From: an uncultured Alistipes sp.
Lineage (GTDB): Bacteria > Bacteroidota > Bacteroidia > Bacteroidales > Rikenellaceae
NCBI GenBank assembly: GCA_944322005.1
Contig: CALUNL010000002.1
Coordinates: 248,001 to 312,000, forward strand
Direction: 5' to 3'
Length of the DNA stretch: 64,000 nt
Shown here one piece after another: positions 33,593-43,974 of this stretch; position 1 is the first letter of the stretch; the number at the start of each line of letters is the position of its first letter. A program made the translations under genes and the position numbers. The notes beneath the pieces are model-generated. The model was not told where the DNA came from. It searched no databases and saw nothing but the letters and a program-made list of their open reading frames with translations.

Positions 33593-33652
33593 GGGCAGCG
33601 CCCACAGCAGCATCGCAAGCACCAGCGGCAGGGTTATGGCGTAACGTCTCAC
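32759..33652 (-). CDS. Secreted alpha/beta hydrolase, copy 3
   Basis: A 297-residue protein with its own signal peptide (RRYAITLPLVLAMLLWALPA) and a mature part identical to copy 2, including GSSAG and GGHGW. The start is a GTG at 33652, preceded seven bases earlier by AAGGA; no ATG fits, and the frame upstream runs into leuS antisense. It starts 17 bases after the leuS stop codon, so it is cotranscribed with leuS. It is the likely donor of the duplicated body. Confidence 0.83.
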   Translation of the reverse strand: MRRYAITLPLVLAMLLWALPATAQKTVSVPNSADEVVVWWDNSTAPHSNFETEDERINERRHVSHTSQTVFYLFKADPAKATGQAVVVMPGGGYSRISIKHGGFGMGEWFKENGITALVLKYRLPNGHPEVPLEDVRAAMGYLRDNAAKLGIDPSRVGVCGSSAGGHLAAYASNAIGGGERPAFSILFYPVVSGKFWFQNTFRNLLGEERTPAGHEAFSTDGMVDESTPPAMLILCDDDRTVLPENSMLYYQALKRHGVRASMHIYPSGGHGWAGNEKFKYTGEYRRALLDWLSALE

Positions 33653-33659
33653 GGCGGTT

Positions 33660-33664
33660 TCCTT
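33660..33664 (-). promoter_or_regulatory. Ribosome binding site that decides the GTG start of hydrolase copy 3
   Basis: AAGGA on the minus strand, seven bases before GTG 33652. Clear Shine-Dalgarno sites are rare in this phylum, so it adds weight to this non-ATG start. Confidence 0.5.
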
Positions 33665-33669
33665 GTCTG

Positions 33670-36417
33670 CTATTTTACGATGTTTATGATCTTGCCCGGT
33701 ACGACGACAATCTTCCTCGGTGCTGCCCCTTCGAGCCACTTCTGCGCCTCCGGACGCGTTACGATGTCCTCCTGCAGTTGCTGCGGGGTCATCGTGAGCG
33801 GGTACTCCTGCTTGAAACGCAGCTTGCCGTTCACCATCACCGGATACTCGAAGGTGTTCTCGACCAGATGGCTCTCGTCGAACTCCGGATAGCGGGCATT
33901 GCATACGCTTGTCTCGTGTCCCATGGCGTGCCACAGCTCCTCGGCAATGTGCGGAGCGAACGGCGACAGCAGCACCGTCAGCGGTTCGAGTATCTCGCGC
34001 TTATGGCACTCGCCCAGCTCGTTGAGGCATATCATGAATGCGGCCACGGAGGTGTTGAACGAGAAGTTCTCGATGTCCTCGCGCACCTTGCGTATGGTCT
34101 TGTGGAGCGTCTTGAGCTCCTTCGGCGTCGCCTTCTCCTCCGAGAGCGCCCATTCGCCGTTGCGGTCGCGGAACATGCGCCAGAACCTTTTGAGGAACTT
34201 GTGCACGCCGTCGATGCCGTTGGTGTCCCACGGCTTCGACTGCTCTATCGGGCCGAGGAACATCTCGTACATGCGGAGCGTGTCGGCGCCGTACTGCTCG
34301 ACCACGAGGTCCGGGTTGACGACGTTGTACATCGACTTCGACATCTTCTCCACGGCCCAGCCGCATACGTACTGTCCGTTCTCGAGGATGAACTCCGCAT
34401 CGGCGAACTCCGGCCTCCATTTGCGGAAGGCGTCGAGGTCGAGGATGTCGTTTTTCACGATGTTCACGTCGACGTGTATCTCCTGCGTCTCGTATCCCTC
34501 CTTAAGCCCGAGCGACACGAATTTGTTGGTGCCCACCACGCGGTACACGAAGTTGGAGCGGCCCTGGATCATGCCCTGGTTGACGAGCTTGAGGAACGGC
34601 TCGCTCTCGCACACGTAGCCGGTGTCGTAGAGGAACATGTTCCAGAAGCGCGAGTACATCAGGTGGCCCGTCGCATGCTCGATTCCGCCGACGTAGAGGT
34701 CGACGTTGCGCCAGTAGCGGTCGGCCTCCGGCGATACGAGGGCGTTGTCGTTGTGCGGGTCCATGTAGCGCAGGTAGTATGCCGACGAGCCGGCGAAGCC
34801 GGGCATGGTCGACAGCTCGTAGCGCCAGCCCTTGACGCGTGCCAAAGGCGGCTCGCCCTGCTCGGTCGGGCCGAAATTGTCCATCGGCGGCAGAGTCAGC
34901 GGCAGCTCGCTCTCGTCGAGCGGACGCGCGATGTCGCCGTCGTAGTATATCGGGAACGGCTCGCCCCAGTATCTCTGGCGCGAGAATATCGCGTCGCGCA
35001 GGCGGTAGTTGACAAGGCGCTTTCCTATCCCGCGGCGCTCAACCTCCGCGAACATCTTCACGACCGCCTCCTTTACGTCGAGGCCGTCGAGCATGCCCGA
35101 ATTTATCATGCGTCCCTGCTTGGCGTCGTACGAGGCCTGCGAGATGTCGCCTCCCTCTACCACCGGGACGATGTCTAGCCCGAAGTGGCGGGCAAAGGCG
35201 TAGTCACGCGAGTCGTGTGCCGGCACGGCCATTATGGCACCCGTGCCGTAGCCTGCCAGAACATAGTCGGAGACGTAAATCGGGATGCGTTTGCCCGTGA
35301 ACGGGTTTACGGCGTACGAGCCGGTGAAGGCTCCGCTGACGCGCTTCGTCTCGGCGATTCGCTCGCGCTCGGAGCGTTTCTTGGAGTTTTCGACATACTC
35401 CGTGACCTCGGCCCTGCGGTCGGCGGTCGTCATGTCGCCGAGCCACTCGTGCTCCGGAGCCACGACCATGAACGTCACGCCGAAAATCGTGTCGGGACGT
35501 GTCGTGAATATCTCGAGCTTGCGCACCGAACCGTCCGGCATCTCCACGTCGAAGAATATCTGCGCACCCTCCGAACGGCCTATCCAGTTGCGCTGGATCT
35601 CCTTCAGGGAGTCGCTCCATTCGAGCGAGTCGAGCCCCTTGAGCAGCCTCTCCGCATAGGCGGTTATGCGCAGCAGCCACTGCTTCATGCGCTTCTGCTC
35701 GACCGGATAGCCGCCACGTACGGAGAGCCCGTCGCGCACCTCGTCGTTGGCCAGTACGGTGCCGAGTTTCGGGCACCAGTTCACCATCGTGTCGGCACGG
35801 TAGGCGAGGCGGTAGTTCTGCAACACCTTTTCGCGTCCGGCCTCGTCCATCGAGTTCCACTCCGCGGCCGTGAGGTGCAGCTCCGTCGTGCAGGCCGCAT
35901 CGAGCCCCTCGGTGCCGTGCTCCGAGAGGTGTTTTTCGAGCTCCTCTATCGGGCGGGCCTTGCCGAGCGTGCGGTCGTAGTAGTGGGCGAACATCTTCAG
36001 GAAGGCCCACTGCGTCCACTTGTAGTATTTCGGGTCGCATGTGCGGATTTCGCGGTCCCAGTCGTATGAAAAGCCTATCTTGTCGAGCTGCTCGCGGTAG
36101 CGGGCGATGTTGTGCTCGGTCGTCACGGCAGGGTGCTGGCCCGTCTGTATGGCGTACTGCTCGGCCGGGAGGCCGAAGGCGTCGTATCCCATCGGGTGCA
36201 GCACGTTGTAGCCGCACGAGCGCTTGTAGCGCGAGTATATGTCCGAGGCGATATAGCCGAGCGGATGTCCGACATGCAGGCCCGCGCCCGAAGGGTACGG
36301 GAACATGTCGAGAACGTAAAATTTCGGCCGCGAAGGGTCGATGTCGACCTTGTATGTGCCGCGTTCGCGCCACTCCTTCTGCCATCTCGCTTCAATCTCT
36401 CTGAAATCGTATTCCAT
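33670..36417 (-). CDS. leuS: Leucyl-tRNA synthetase
   Basis: The 915-residue class I synthetase charges tRNA-Leu. The HIGH motif is HVGH at about 48-51 in [17 protein letters not shown] lies at 691-695, and the large CP1 editing domain sits between them ([10 protein letters not shown] and [11 protein letters not shown] regions). ATG 36417 ([13 protein letters not shown]) matches the family. An in-frame ATG at 36441 adds eight residues but would lie about five bases from the predicted transcription start. It is the first gene of the long minus-strand run that continues through the hydrolases to prfA. Confidence 0.96.
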   Translation of the reverse strand: MEYDFREIEARWQKEWRERGTYKVDIDPSRPKFYVLDMFPYPSGAGLHVGHPLGYIASDIYSRYKRSCGYNVLHPMGYDAFGLPAEQYAIQTGQHPAVTTEHNIARYREQLDKIGFSYDWDREIRTCDPKYYKWTQWAFLKMFAHYYDRTLGKARPIEELEKHLSEHGTEGLDAACTTELHLTAAEWNSMDEAGREKVLQNYRLAYRADTMVNWCPKLGTVLANDEVRDGLSVRGGYPVEQKRMKQWLLRITAYAERLLKGLDSLEWSDSLKEIQRNWIGRSEGAQIFFDVEMPDGSVRKLEIFTTRPDTIFGVTFMVVAPEHEWLGDMTTADRRAEVTEYVENSKKRSERERIAETKRVSGAFTGSYAVNPFTGKRIPIYVSDYVLAGYGTGAIMAVPAHDSRDYAFARHFGLDIVPVVEGGDISQASYDAKQGRMINSGMLDGLDVKEAVVKMFAEVERRGIGKRLVNYRLRDAIFSRQRYWGEPFPIYYDGDIARPLDESELPLTLPPMDNFGPTEQGEPPLARVKGWRYELSTMPGFAGSSAYYLRYMDPHNDNALVSPEADRYWRNVDLYVGGIEHATGHLMYSRFWNMFLYDTGYVCESEPFLKLVNQGMIQGRSNFVYRVVGTNKFVSLGLKEGYETQEIHVDVNIVKNDILDLDAFRKWRPEFADAEFILENGQYVCGWAVEKMSKSMYNVVNPDLVVEQYGADTLRMYEMFLGPIEQSKPWDTNGIDGVHKFLKRFWRMFRDRNGEWALSEEKATPKELKTLHKTIRKVREDIENFSFNTSVAAFMICLNELGECHKREILEPLTVLLSPFAPHIAEELWHAMGHETSVCNARYPEFDESHLVENTFEYPVMVNGKLRFKQEYPLTMTPQQLQEDIVTRPEAQKWLEGAAPRKIVVVPGKIINIVK

Positions 36418-36449
36418 CGTGTAAAAAGTCGTTGGTTTCAATTAACCCA

Positions 36450-36457
36450 CAAAGATA
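36450..36457 (-). promoter_or_regulatory. -7 promoter element of leuS
   Basis: TATCTTTG on the minus strand. The predicted transcription start near 36446 leaves a leader of about 29 bases to ATG 36417. Confidence 0.6.
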
Positions 36458-37274
36458 AGAAAAAACGGGGAGTTGCCGAATAAAAAAGGGATAAAATAGG
36501 ACCGTTGCACACCTTTTATAGTGCGACACCGCCCTTTTTGGGGCGCGGCCGCTCTCTTCTGGCGCTGTCCGGACGGTTTTACGCGCCTCGCCGGCGCCGC
36601 ATCCGCCGCGGTCGGAGCGTGTCGGGACGAGGGGTTGCTTGCTTTGTCGTAAAATGCATCTTTTGCGTGTTTTCCAGATGTGTCGCTTTCCGGTTCTGCA
36701 ATGTTAGATATGGCGTCTGTGTGCGTTTGCCTGGAGCCTTTCAGTTACATTGTGTATATGTATATTATCGTTGGTTATCTTGTATATATCTCTTGTGAAT
36801 ATCCATAGTATGAAGGAGCGCGGCCGATTGTACCGATGTCGATAAAGACGTATTTGTGCGTTGCGCTGCGTCTGCCCATCTGTGCGTCCTTTTTATGCTT
36901 TTTGGGGCGATTATGTGCGTGCCGTACCGCCTGCTCTGCGACGGCGGAGTGTTTTATTCTTTGTCGATATGTGGACGGCTGTGTCTCCGGTTGTCTGCCG
37001 CGAGAAAAAGCGTGTATCCTGGGCTCTCCGTGCAGGTTTGAGGGGAATTTTTTTCGATTGAATGGGCGGAACCTGCGACCTTCCGGTATTTTGTATTGTG
37101 CCGGAGGTTGTGTGGATTGTAAATAATTGATATATAGTGATTTGTAAAATAAATGATAAATCAAAACTATTTTGTTTGAATATTCATAAGAAAAAAGAAT
37201 CAAAAATACCCCTCAAAACGGGCAAATCGCTGAAAAATCGGGCTGAAAAGGGTAAAAAAAGTCGCATATATATA

Positions 37275-37303
37275 TTGTAAACGAAAAAAAATATCTATCT
37301 TTG
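37275..37303 (+). promoter_or_regulatory. Promoter of the str-S10-spc-alpha cluster
   Basis: TATCTTTG at 37296-37303 with TTG at 37275-37277, 18 bases upstream, in very AT-rich DNA. It gives a leader of about 70 bases before rpsL. Confidence 0.75.
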
Positions 37304-37327
37304 CAAGCCTTTAAGGCATAAGAAATG

Positions 37328-37350
37328 GAAATCCGGAGCGATTTCTCCGG
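37328..37350 (+). other. Possible alternative hairpins in the rpsL leader
   Basis: CCGGAG (37333-37338) can pair with CTCCGG (37345-37350); GAAATC (37328-37333) can instead pair with GATTTC (37340-37345). The two cannot fully form together. A role in autogenous control is only a guess. Confidence 0.3.
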
Positions 37351-37377
37351 TGAGTATTAACAAATTAAGGTTTTAAA

Positions 37378-37767
37378 ATGCCAACTATTCAACAGTTAGT
37401 AAGAAACGGCAGAGCGCAGATGATCGACAAGAGCAAGTCGCCTGCACTCGCAGCGTGTCCGCAGCGCCGCGGCGTTTGTACCCGTGTGTACACGACGACG
37501 CCGAAGAAGCCTAACTCGGCTATGCGTAAGGTAGCACGTGTAAGATTGACCAATGGCAAGGAGGTCAACGCCTATATCCCAGGAGAAGGCCACAACTTGC
37601 AGGAGCACTCAATTGTTCTCGTCCGCGGCGGTCGTGTAAAGGACCTTCCGGGTGTACGTTATCACCTTGTCCGCGGAGCACTCGACTCGGCAGGCGTCGA
37701 CGGACGTCGCCAGCGTCGCTCGAAGTACGGAGCCAAGCGTCCGAAGGCAGGCAAGAGCGGCAAATAA
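37378..37767 (+). CDS. rpsL: 30S ribosomal protein S12
   Basis: The 129-residue protein lies at the decoding centre and checks codon-anticodon pairing. TPKKPNSA at about 41-48 and [10 protein letters not shown] at 87-96 are the two loops where streptomycin-resistance changes occur; the wild-type lysines (43 and 88) are present, so this copy should be streptomycin-sensitive. It is the first gene of the ribosomal cluster. Confidence 0.98.
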   Translation: MPTIQQLVRNGRAQMIDKSKSPALAACPQRRGVCTRVYTTTPKKPNSAMRKVARVRLTNGKEVNAYIPGEGHNLQEHSIVLVRGGRVKDLPGVRYHLVRGALDSAGVDGRRQRRSKYGAKRPKAGKSGK

Positions 37768-37807
37768 TCACTACCACACAACGAAACATTTAATCTAGGA
37801 AACAACA

Positions 37808-38284
37808 ATGAGAAAAGCTAAGCCAAAGAAGCACACTCTACTTCCTGATCCGAAGTTCAACGACGTGTCCGTGACCCGTTTCGTGAACAACCTTATGCTG
37901 GATGGCAAGAAGAGTATTGCCTACACCATCTTCTACGATTCGCTGGAGCTGGTGGGCAAGAAGATGAAGGATGCTGATAAATCTCCAATCGAAGTCTGGA
38001 AACAGGCCCTTGAGAATATCACTCCGCAAGTCGAAGTAAAATCGAAGCGTATCGGTGGAGCGACGTTCCAGGTTCCGATGGAGGTTCGTCCGGAGCGTAA
38101 GATTTCCATTTCGATGAAAAACCTTATACTCTATTCGCGCAAGCGTTCCGGAAAGTCTATGGCAGAAAAGCTTGCAGGCGAGATAGTGGATGCCTACAAC
38201 CAGCAGGGCGCAGCCTTCAAGCGCAAGGAGGAGATGCACCGCATGGCAGAGGCCAACAAGGCATTCGCACACTTCAGGTTTTAA
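37808..38284 (+). CDS. rpsG: 30S ribosomal protein S7
   Basis: A 158-residue assembly initiator that binds the 3' major domain of 16S rRNA and forms part of the E site. It shows [20 protein letters not shown] near the start, and PMEVRPERK and SKRSGKSM-type basic stretches later. In E. coli S7 represses its own operon; no matching site was identified here. It lies 40 bases after rpsL and is preceded by AGGAAA. Confidence 0.98.
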   Translation: MRKAKPKKHTLLPDPKFNDVSVTRFVNNLMLDGKKSIAYTIFYDSLELVGKKMKDADKSPIEVWKQALENITPQVEVKSKRIGGATFQVPMEVRPERKISISMKNLILYSRKRSGKSMAEKLAGEIVDAYNQQGAAFKRKEEMHRMAEANKAFAHFRF

Positions 38285-38306
38285 TTAGGAAGGGGAGAAA
38301 TTCAAG

Positions 38307-40418
38307 ATGGCAACAAGAGACTTACATTTCACCAGAAACATCGGAATCATGGCGCATATCGACGCCGGTAAGACTACCACGTCGGAGCGCATCCTCTTCT
38401 ATACCGGTAAGACGCACAAGATCGGAGAGGTTCACGAGGGCGGCGCCACCATGGACTGGATGGTACAGGAGCAGGAGCGAGGCATTACCATCACCTCGGC
38501 CGCTACCACCGCGTTCTGGCACTACAAGGACCAGACCTACCAGATAAACCTCATCGACACCCCGGGACACGTCGACTTTACGGTCGAGGTTGAGCGTTCG
38601 CTCCGCGTTCTCGACGGCGCCGTTGCGACGTTCTGCGCCGTTGGTGGTGTGGAGCCGCAGTCGGAGACCGTTTGGCGTCAGGCCGACAAGTACAACGTTC
38701 CGCGTATCGGATACGTGAACAAGATGGACCGCACGGGTGCCGACTTCCTTTCGGTCTGCGCGCAGATCAAGGAGCACTTCGGCGCTACGGCTCTTCCGGT
38801 CGTTCTCCCGATCGGCTCGGAGGACAAGTTCGAGGGTCTGATTGACCTTATATATAATAATGCGATTTACTACTACGACGACAAGACCGTCCGCGACAAC
38901 TTCGAGCTGAAGGAGATTCCGGAGAACCTCAAGGCAGAGGCTGCCGAGTGGCGCGGAAAGCTCATCGAGGAGGTTGCCGCTACCGACGACGCCCTGATGG
39001 AGAAGTTCTTCGAGGATCCTGATTCGATCACTCCGGACGAGCTTATCGCCGCCATCCGCAAGGCGACCATCAACATGTCGCTCGTGCCGATGCTCTGCGG
39101 TTCGTCGTTCCACAACAAGGGAGTGCAGAAGCTGCTCGACTGCATCATCGCATTCCTGCCGTCGCCGCTCGACGTGCCGCCTGTCAAGGGTATCAACCCG
39201 AAGACGGAGCAGGAGGAGGAGCGCCGCGCAGACGAGAACGAGCCGTTCTGCGGACTCGCATTCAAGATCGCTACCGACCCGTTCGTAGGCCGTCTTGCAT
39301 TCGTCCGCGTATATTCGGGCCGTCTGGATGCAGGTTCCTATGTATATAATGCACGCAGCGGCAAGCGCGAGCGCATAAGCCGTATCTACCAGATGCATGC
39401 CAACAAGCAGAATCCGCTTGAGACGGTTGGCGCCGGCGACATCTGCGCTGCAGTAGGCTTCAAGGAGATCCGCACGGGTGATACCCTCTGCGCCGAGAAC
39501 GCACCTATCGTACTCGAGCAGATGACCTTCCCTGAGCCGGTTATCGGCCTTGCAGTAGAGCCGAAGACCCAGAAGGATCTCGACAAGCTCGGTATCGCAC
39601 TCGCGAAACTCGCCGAGGAGGACCCGACCTTCACCGTACGCACCGACGAGGAGAGCGGCCAGACCATCATCAGCGGTATGGGTGAGCTCCACCTCGACAT
39701 CATCGTCGACCGACTCCGCCGTGAGTTCGGCGTCGAGATCAACCAGGGCGCACCGCAGGTCAACTACAAGGAGGCCCTCACCAAGACCGTACAGCACCGC
39801 GAGGTATTCAAAAAGCAGACCGGAGGTCGCGGAAAGTTCGCCGACATCATCTTCGAGATCGGCCCTGCCGACGACGACAAACCGGGACTTACGTTCGTGG
39901 ACGAGGTCAAGGGAGGAAACATTCCGAAGGAGTTCATTCCGGCCGTACAGAAGGGCTTCGAGTCGGCCATGGCCAACGGTGCTCTTGCAGGTTACACCAT
40001 CGATTCGATGAAGGTGACGCTGAAGGACGGTTCGTTCCACCCGGTTGACTCCGACCAGCTCTCGTTCGAAATCTGCGCACGCAACGGTTTCCGTCAGGCT
40101 GCGCCGAAGGCAGGCTCCGTCATCATGGAACCTATCATGTCGGTGGAGGTTGTGACTCCGGAGGAGAACATGGGCGACATCATCGGCGACCTCAACAAGC
40201 GCCGCGGCCAGATCCAGGGCATGGAGTCGAAAGGCACCGCCCGTGTAGTCAAGGCCAAGGTGCCGCTGTCGGAGATGTTCGGTTATGTGACCGTACTCCG
40301 TACCATTTCGTCCGGACGTGCGACTTCGTCGATGGAGTTCTCGCACTTCGAGGAGGTTCCGGCCGCACTCGCGAAGGACATCATCGAGAAATCCGGAAAA
40401 CGCAAGGAATTAGAGTAG
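38307..40418 (+). CDS. fusA: Elongation factor G
   Basis: This 703-residue GTPase drives translocation of tRNAs and mRNA and, with RRF, ribosome recycling. G1 is AHIDAGKTT at about 16-24, followed by RGITI in switch I, DTPGHVDF (G3) and NKMD (G4), and the five-domain layout is complete to [12 protein letters not shown] at the end. It lies 22 bases after rpsG. Many Bacteroidota carry a second EF-G paralogue elsewhere; this cluster copy is the canonical one. Confidence 0.98.
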   Translation: MATRDLHFTRNIGIMAHIDAGKTTTSERILFYTGKTHKIGEVHEGGATMDWMVQEQERGITITSAATTAFWHYKDQTYQINLIDTPGHVDFTVEVERSLRVLDGAVATFCAVGGVEPQSETVWRQADKYNVPRIGYVNKMDRTGADFLSVCAQIKEHFGATALPVVLPIGSEDKFEGLIDLIYNNAIYYYDDKTVRDNFELKEIPENLKAEAAEWRGKLIEEVAATDDALMEKFFEDPDSITPDELIAAIRKATINMSLVPMLCGSSFHNKGVQKLLDCIIAFLPSPLDVPPVKGINPKTEQEEERRADENEPFCGLAFKIATDPFVGRLAFVRVYSGRLDAGSYVYNARSGKRERISRIYQMHANKQNPLETVGAGDICAAVGFKEIRTGDTLCAENAPIVLEQMTFPEPVIGLAVEPKTQKDLDKLGIALAKLAEEDPTFTVRTDEESGQTIISGMGELHLDIIVDRLRREFGVEINQGAPQVNYKEALTKTVQHREVFKKQTGGRGKFADIIFEIGPADDDKPGLTFVDEVKGGNIPKEFIPAVQKGFESAMANGALAGYTIDSMKVTLKDGSFHPVDSDQLSFEICARNGFRQAAPKAGSVIMEPIMSVEVVTPEENMGDIIGDLNKRRGQIQGMESKGTARVVKAKVPLSEMFGYVTVLRTISSGRATSSMEFSHFEEVPAALAKDIIEKSGKRKELE

Positions 40419-40436
40419 AGTAAAAGCAGAAAAGAT

Positions 40437-40742
40437 ATGAATCAGAAAATCAGAATCAAGCTCAAGTCTTTCGACCACAACCTGGTGGACAAGTCCGCAG
40501 AGAAGATTGTAAAGACCGTAAGAAGTACCGATGCAATGGTCAGCGGTCCGGTGCCGCTCCCGACGCACAAGCAGATCTACACGGTCAACCGCTCGACCTT
40601 CGTCAACAAGAAGGCGCGCGAGCAGTTCCAGCTCTGCACCTTCAAGCGCATCATCGACATCTATTCTTCGACCCCGAAGACCATAGACGCGCTGATGAAG
40701 CTCGAACTCCCTTCGGGCGTGGAGGTCGAAATCAAGTGCTGA
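40437..40742 (+). CDS. rpsJ: 30S ribosomal protein S10
   Basis: The 101-residue protein belongs to the 30S head and, as NusE, to antitermination complexes. [19 protein letters not shown] and [17 protein letters not shown] are family hallmarks. It lies 18 bases after fusA with no tuf gene between them, unlike the E. coli order. A 136-base spacer with a hairpin separates it from rplC. Confidence 0.98.
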   Translation: MNQKIRIKLKSFDHNLVDKSAEKIVKTVRSTDAMVSGPVPLPTHKQIYTVNRSTFVNKKAREQFQLCTFKRIIDIYSSTPKTIDALMKLELPSGVEVEIKC

Positions 40743-40764
40743 TAGAGCGACGGAACAATGCGGA

Positions 40765-40790
40765 GGGAGCCGCATGGTGAAGCGGCTCCC
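40765..40790 (+). other. Hairpin between rpsJ and rplC
   Basis: GGGAGCCGC (40765-40773) pairs perfectly with GCGGCTCCC (40782-40790) around an 8-base loop. No U tract follows; instead comes an AT-rich stretch, 40800-40860. It could be an attenuator, an RNA-processing site or a binding site for a ribosomal protein. Confidence 0.55.
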
Positions 40791-40878
40791 GAACGCTTTA
40801 CGGTGTATATTTATAGTATAATATATAGGTATAGACGAAAATTCACTTTTTAACAAACAAACGTAATTCGACAGAACA

Positions 40879-41493
40879 ATGTCAGGACTAATTGGAAAGA
40901 AAATCGGAATGACTTCCGTGTACAGTGCCGAGGGTAAGAACATACCATGCACTGTTATTGAGGCTGGTCCGTGTGTGGTTACGCAAATCAAGACCGTCGA
41001 GAAGGACTCCTACGAGGCGGTACAGATTGCCTATGACGACAAGAGTGAAAAGCACACCAGCAACAGTTTGTTAGGTCACTTCAAGAAAGCGGGCACGACC
41101 CCGAAGCGCAAGATGGCTGAGTTCAAGGGCATGCCGGAAGTGAACCTCGGAGACACCCTGACCGTAGACCTCTTCTCGGAGGAGGACTGGGTAGACGTAA
41201 CGGGGATATCCAAGGGTAAAGGCTTTCAGGGTGTTGTAAAGCGTCACGGCTTCGGCGGTGTGGGCGGACAGACCCACGGCCAGCACAACCGTCAGCGCAA
41301 ACCGGGTTCCCTGGGTGCATCATCCTATCCGTCGCGCGTGTTCAAGGGCAAGCGTTTGCCGGGCCAGATGGGCGGCGAGCAGGTTAAGGTTCTTAACCTC
41401 AAAGTATTGAAAGTGATTCCGGAGAACAACCTTATCCTCGTGAAGGGTTCGATACCGGGAGCAAAAGGGTCTTATTTAACAATTGAGAAGTAG
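40879..41493 (+). CDS. rplC: 50S ribosomal protein L3
   Basis: A 204-residue early-assembly protein whose long loop reaches the peptidyl transferase centre ([33 protein letters not shown], about 118-150). The opening [14 protein letters not shown] is typical. It is the first gene after the rpsJ spacer and is followed by rplD one base later. Confidence 0.98.
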   Translation: MSGLIGKKIGMTSVYSAEGKNIPCTVIEAGPCVVTQIKTVEKDSYEAVQIAYDDKSEKHTSNSLLGHFKKAGTTPKRKMAEFKGMPEVNLGDTLTVDLFSEEDWVDVTGISKGKGFQGVVKRHGFGGVGGQTHGQHNRQRKPGSLGASSYPSRVFKGKRLPGQMGGEQVKVLNLKVLKVIPENNLILVKGSIPGAKGSYLTIEK

Positions 41494-41494
41494 T

Positions 41495-42121
41495 ATGGAA
41501 TTAGCTGTATTGAACGCACAAGGACAAGAGACTGGCCGCAAGGTGGTTCTTTCGGATGCAGTTTTCGGCGTGGAGGCTAATGACCACGCTATCTACCTCG
41601 ACGTGAAGCAGTACCTTGCTGACCAGCGTCAGGGAACACACAAGTCGAAGCAGCGCAACGAGGTTGCAGGCTCGACCCGCAAGTTGAAGAGACAGAAGGG
41701 AACCGGCGGTGCTCGTTGCGGCAGCATCAAGAGCCCGTTGTTCCCGGGTGGCGGCCGCGTATTCGGACCGGTTCCACGCGACTACAGCTTCAAGCTCAAC
41801 AAGAAGCTCAAGAAGCTCGCACGTCGCAGCGCCCTTACCTATAAGGCACAGGCAGGCGCCATCACCGTAGTCGAGGCAATCAACCTGGACGCACCGAAGA
41901 CTAAGAGCGTAGTTGCTCTGGCGGATGCACTCAAGGTATCGGACAAGAAGGTTCTTCTGGTTCTTCCGGAATCGAATGTCAACCTTCAGCTTTCGTGCCG
42001 CAACCTTCCGTCGGTGAAGGCCATCCTCGTGTCGCACCTCAACACCTATGAGATCATGAACGCCTCGGCGCTTGTTCTGGTGGAGGGCACCGAAAATGTA
42101 CTGAATGTAATGTTAGCTTAA
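41495..42121 (+). CDS. rplD: 50S ribosomal protein L4
   Basis: The 208-residue protein lines the exit tunnel with its extended loop ([26 protein letters not shown], about 64-88). In E. coli L4 also represses the S10 operon; the hairpin before rplC would be a place to look for such control here. ATG 41495 follows the rplC stop by one base and is preferred over an upstream frame that would overlap rplC. Confidence 0.97.
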   Translation: MELAVLNAQGQETGRKVVLSDAVFGVEANDHAIYLDVKQYLADQRQGTHKSKQRNEVAGSTRKLKRQKGTGGARCGSIKSPLFPGGGRVFGPVPRDYSFKLNKKLKKLARRSALTYKAQAGAITVVEAINLDAPKTKSVVALADALKVSDKKVLLVLPESNVNLQLSCRNLPSVKAILVSHLNTYEIMNASALVLVEGTENVLNVMLA

Positions 42122-42135
42122 AACCCGGATAGAAA

Positions 42136-42426
42136 ATGGAAATAATCATTAAGCCTATTTTGACCGAAAAGATGACGATTCAAGGCGACAAGTTGAATCG
42201 CTACGGTTTCATCGTTGACGTAAGAGCTAACAAATTGCAGATACGCAACGCGGTGGAGCAGATGTACAACGTAGTTGTCACGGACGTCAACACCATTAAC
42301 TACATGGGCAAGCAGAAGCGCCGCTATACGAAGGCCGGTTTGCTCGAAGGTCGCGCTAATAACTTCAAGAAGGCTATCGTCACCTTGAAGGATGGAGACA
42401 AGATAGATTTTTACAGTAATATCTAA
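42136..42426 (+). CDS. rplW: 50S ribosomal protein L23
   Basis: This 96-residue protein sits at the tunnel exit and is the docking point for trigger factor and SRP. IIKPILTEKMT near the start and VNTINYMGKQKRRY in the hairpin are typical. It lies 14 bases after rplD and seven before rplB. Confidence 0.97.
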   Translation: MEIIIKPILTEKMTIQGDKLNRYGFIVDVRANKLQIRNAVEQMYNVVVTDVNTINYMGKQKRRYTKAGLLEGRANNFKKAIVTLKDGDKIDFYSNI

Positions 42427-42432
42427 CGGAAG

Positions 42433-43257
42433 ATGGCAGTAAGAAAGTTCAAGCCGGTAACTCCCGGCACCAGACATAAGATTATCGGTACGTTCGACGA
42501 TATCACGACGAACAAACCGGAGAAGTCGTTGCTGTGCGCAAAGAAGAGCACGGGCGGACGAAACAATACGGGCAAGATGACCGTACGCTACATCGGCGGC
42601 GGCCACAAGCAGATGTACCGCCTCGTCGACTTCAAGCGGGCCAAGGACGGCGTAGCCGCTACCGTTAAGACCATCGAGTACGACCCTAACCGTACGGCAC
42701 GCATAGCACTCATCGTATATGCCGACGGCCAGAAGAGCTACATCATCGCTCCAAACGGCCTGAAGGTCGGCCAGACCGTAATCAGCGGTCCGGGCGTTGC
42801 ACCGGAGGTCGGCAACTCGCTTCCTCTGGCAGAGATTCCACTCGGAACCCTGATCCACAACATTGAACTCTACCCCGGCCAGGGCGCCGCAATGGCCCGT
42901 TCCGCCGGTTCGTATGCTCAACTTTTGGCACGTGAGGGCAAGTTTGCCATCATCAAGCTGCCTTCAGGAGAGACTCGTATGGTACTCGTAACCTGCCGCG
43001 CAACCGTAGGCGTAGTGTCGAACCTCGACCACAGCCTCGAAAGTTCGGGTAAGGCCGGCCGCGAGCGTTGGCTCGGTCGCCGTCCTCGCAACCGCGGCGT
43101 AGTGATGAACCCGGTAGATCACCCGATGGGCGGTGGCGAAGGCCGCGCCTCCGGAGGTCACCCTCGTTCGCGCAAGGGCTTGCTGGCCAAGGGCTATAAG
43201 ACTCGTAACCCGAAGAACACGTCGAGCAAGTTTATCATTTCAAGGAAGAAAAAATAA
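42433..43257 (+). CDS. rplB: 50S ribosomal protein L2
   Basis: The 274-residue protein helps join the subunits and supports peptidyl transfer. The conserved C-terminal loop [19 protein letters not shown] (about 222-240) contains the histidine near the active centre. [20 protein letters not shown] marks the OB-fold region. Normal length. Confidence 0.98.
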   Translation: MAVRKFKPVTPGTRHKIIGTFDDITTNKPEKSLLCAKKSTGGRNNTGKMTVRYIGGGHKQMYRLVDFKRAKDGVAATVKTIEYDPNRTARIALIVYADGQKSYIIAPNGLKVGQTVISGPGVAPEVGNSLPLAEIPLGTLIHNIELYPGQGAAMARSAGSYAQLLAREGKFAIIKLPSGETRMVLVTCRATVGVVSNLDHSLESSGKAGRERWLGRRPRNRGVVMNPVDHPMGGGEGRASGGHPRSRKGLLAKGYKTRNPKNTSSKFIISRKKK

Positions 43258-43273
43258 TTAAAAAGAGTACATA

Positions 43274-43543
43274 ATGAGCCGTTCATTAAAAAAAGGACCA
43301 TACATTGACCCGAAACTCGAAGCGAAAGTCGTTGCGCAGGCCCAGGGCAATAAGAAGTCTGTAATCAAGACTTGGTCACGAGCAAGCATGATTTCGCCTG
43401 ATTTCGTAGGTCAGACGATAGCTGTACACAACGGAAACAAGTTCATTCCGGTTTATGTAACTGAGAACATGGTAGGCCACAAACTCGGCGAGTTCGCTCC
43501 TACCCGTACATTCCGCGGTCACGCAGGTAACAAGAAAAAATAG
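43274..43543 (+). CDS. rpsS: 30S ribosomal protein S19
   Basis: An 89-residue head protein that contacts S13 and the A-site t[14 protein letters not shown] at the start and [14 protein letters not shown] at the end are diagnostic. It lies 16 bases after rplB and 7 before rplV. Confidence 0.98.
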   Translation: MSRSLKKGPYIDPKLEAKVVAQAQGNKKSVIKTWSRASMISPDFVGQTIAVHNGNKFIPVYVTENMVGHKLGEFAPTRTFRGHAGNKKK

Positions 43544-43550
43544 GTAGACA

Positions 43551-43970
43551 ATGGGTTCAAGAAAAGCAATAAGAGCCGAAAAGATAAAGGCTGAAAAGAA
43601 GCAGAAAGCCATCGCCATCATGCGCGATTGCCCTACCTCCCCTCGCAAGATGCGTCTGGTTGCAGACATCATCCGCGGTGTGGAGATAAACAAGGCTCTG
43701 GGCATCCTTCGCTACTCGAAGAAGGAGGCGTCGTTAAGAATGGAAAAACTGTTGAAGTCGGCCATCGCCAACTGGGAGGCAAAGAACGAAGGCGAGCGTC
43801 TGGAGGACGTCAAGCTGTGCGTCAAGGAGGTGATGGTAGACGGCGGACGAATGCTCAAGCGTATACAGGCCGCTCCGCAGGGACGCGCACACCGTATCCG
43901 CAAGCGTTCGAATCACGTTACGATTGTAGTTGACAAAATGGTAACCGCAGAAAACGCAGAAAACAAGTAG
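43551..43970 (+). CDS. rplV: 50S ribosomal protein L22
   Basis: The 139-residue protein has a core followed by the long beta-hairpin that lines the tunnel near the macrolide site ([22 protein letters not shown], about 104-125). It is slightly longer than E. coli L22 at both ends. It lies four bases before rpsC. Confidence 0.97.
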   Translation: MGSRKAIRAEKIKAEKKQKAIAIMRDCPTSPRKMRLVADIIRGVEINKALGILRYSKKEASLRMEKLLKSAIANWEAKNEGERLEDVKLCVKEVMVDGGRMLKRIQAAPQGRAHRIRKRSNHVTIVVDKMVTAENAENK

Positions 43971-43974
43971 ACAA

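Larger units (their letters stand above)
36442..37377. other. 936-bp spacer between leuS and rpsL
   Basis: Its ends hold the leuS and rpsL promoters. The first third is GC-rich; from about 36660 it turns AT-rich, and 37130-37320 is strongly so. Short open frames on both strands lack any recognisable protein signature. I see no tRNA, no known riboswitch and no insertion-sequence ends. It may hold the regulatory leader of the ribosomal cluster or decayed DNA. Confidence 0.5.

Noticed and set aside
36505-37203. Short open frames of about 60-142 codons in the leuS-rpsL spacer
   Set aside because: No family-like motifs, no start signals and biased composition; none looks like a protein.
42433-43257. 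rRNA or tRNA genes within the ribosomal region
   Set aside because: No tRNA cloverleaf or conserved rRNA stretch was recognised anywhere in the window.
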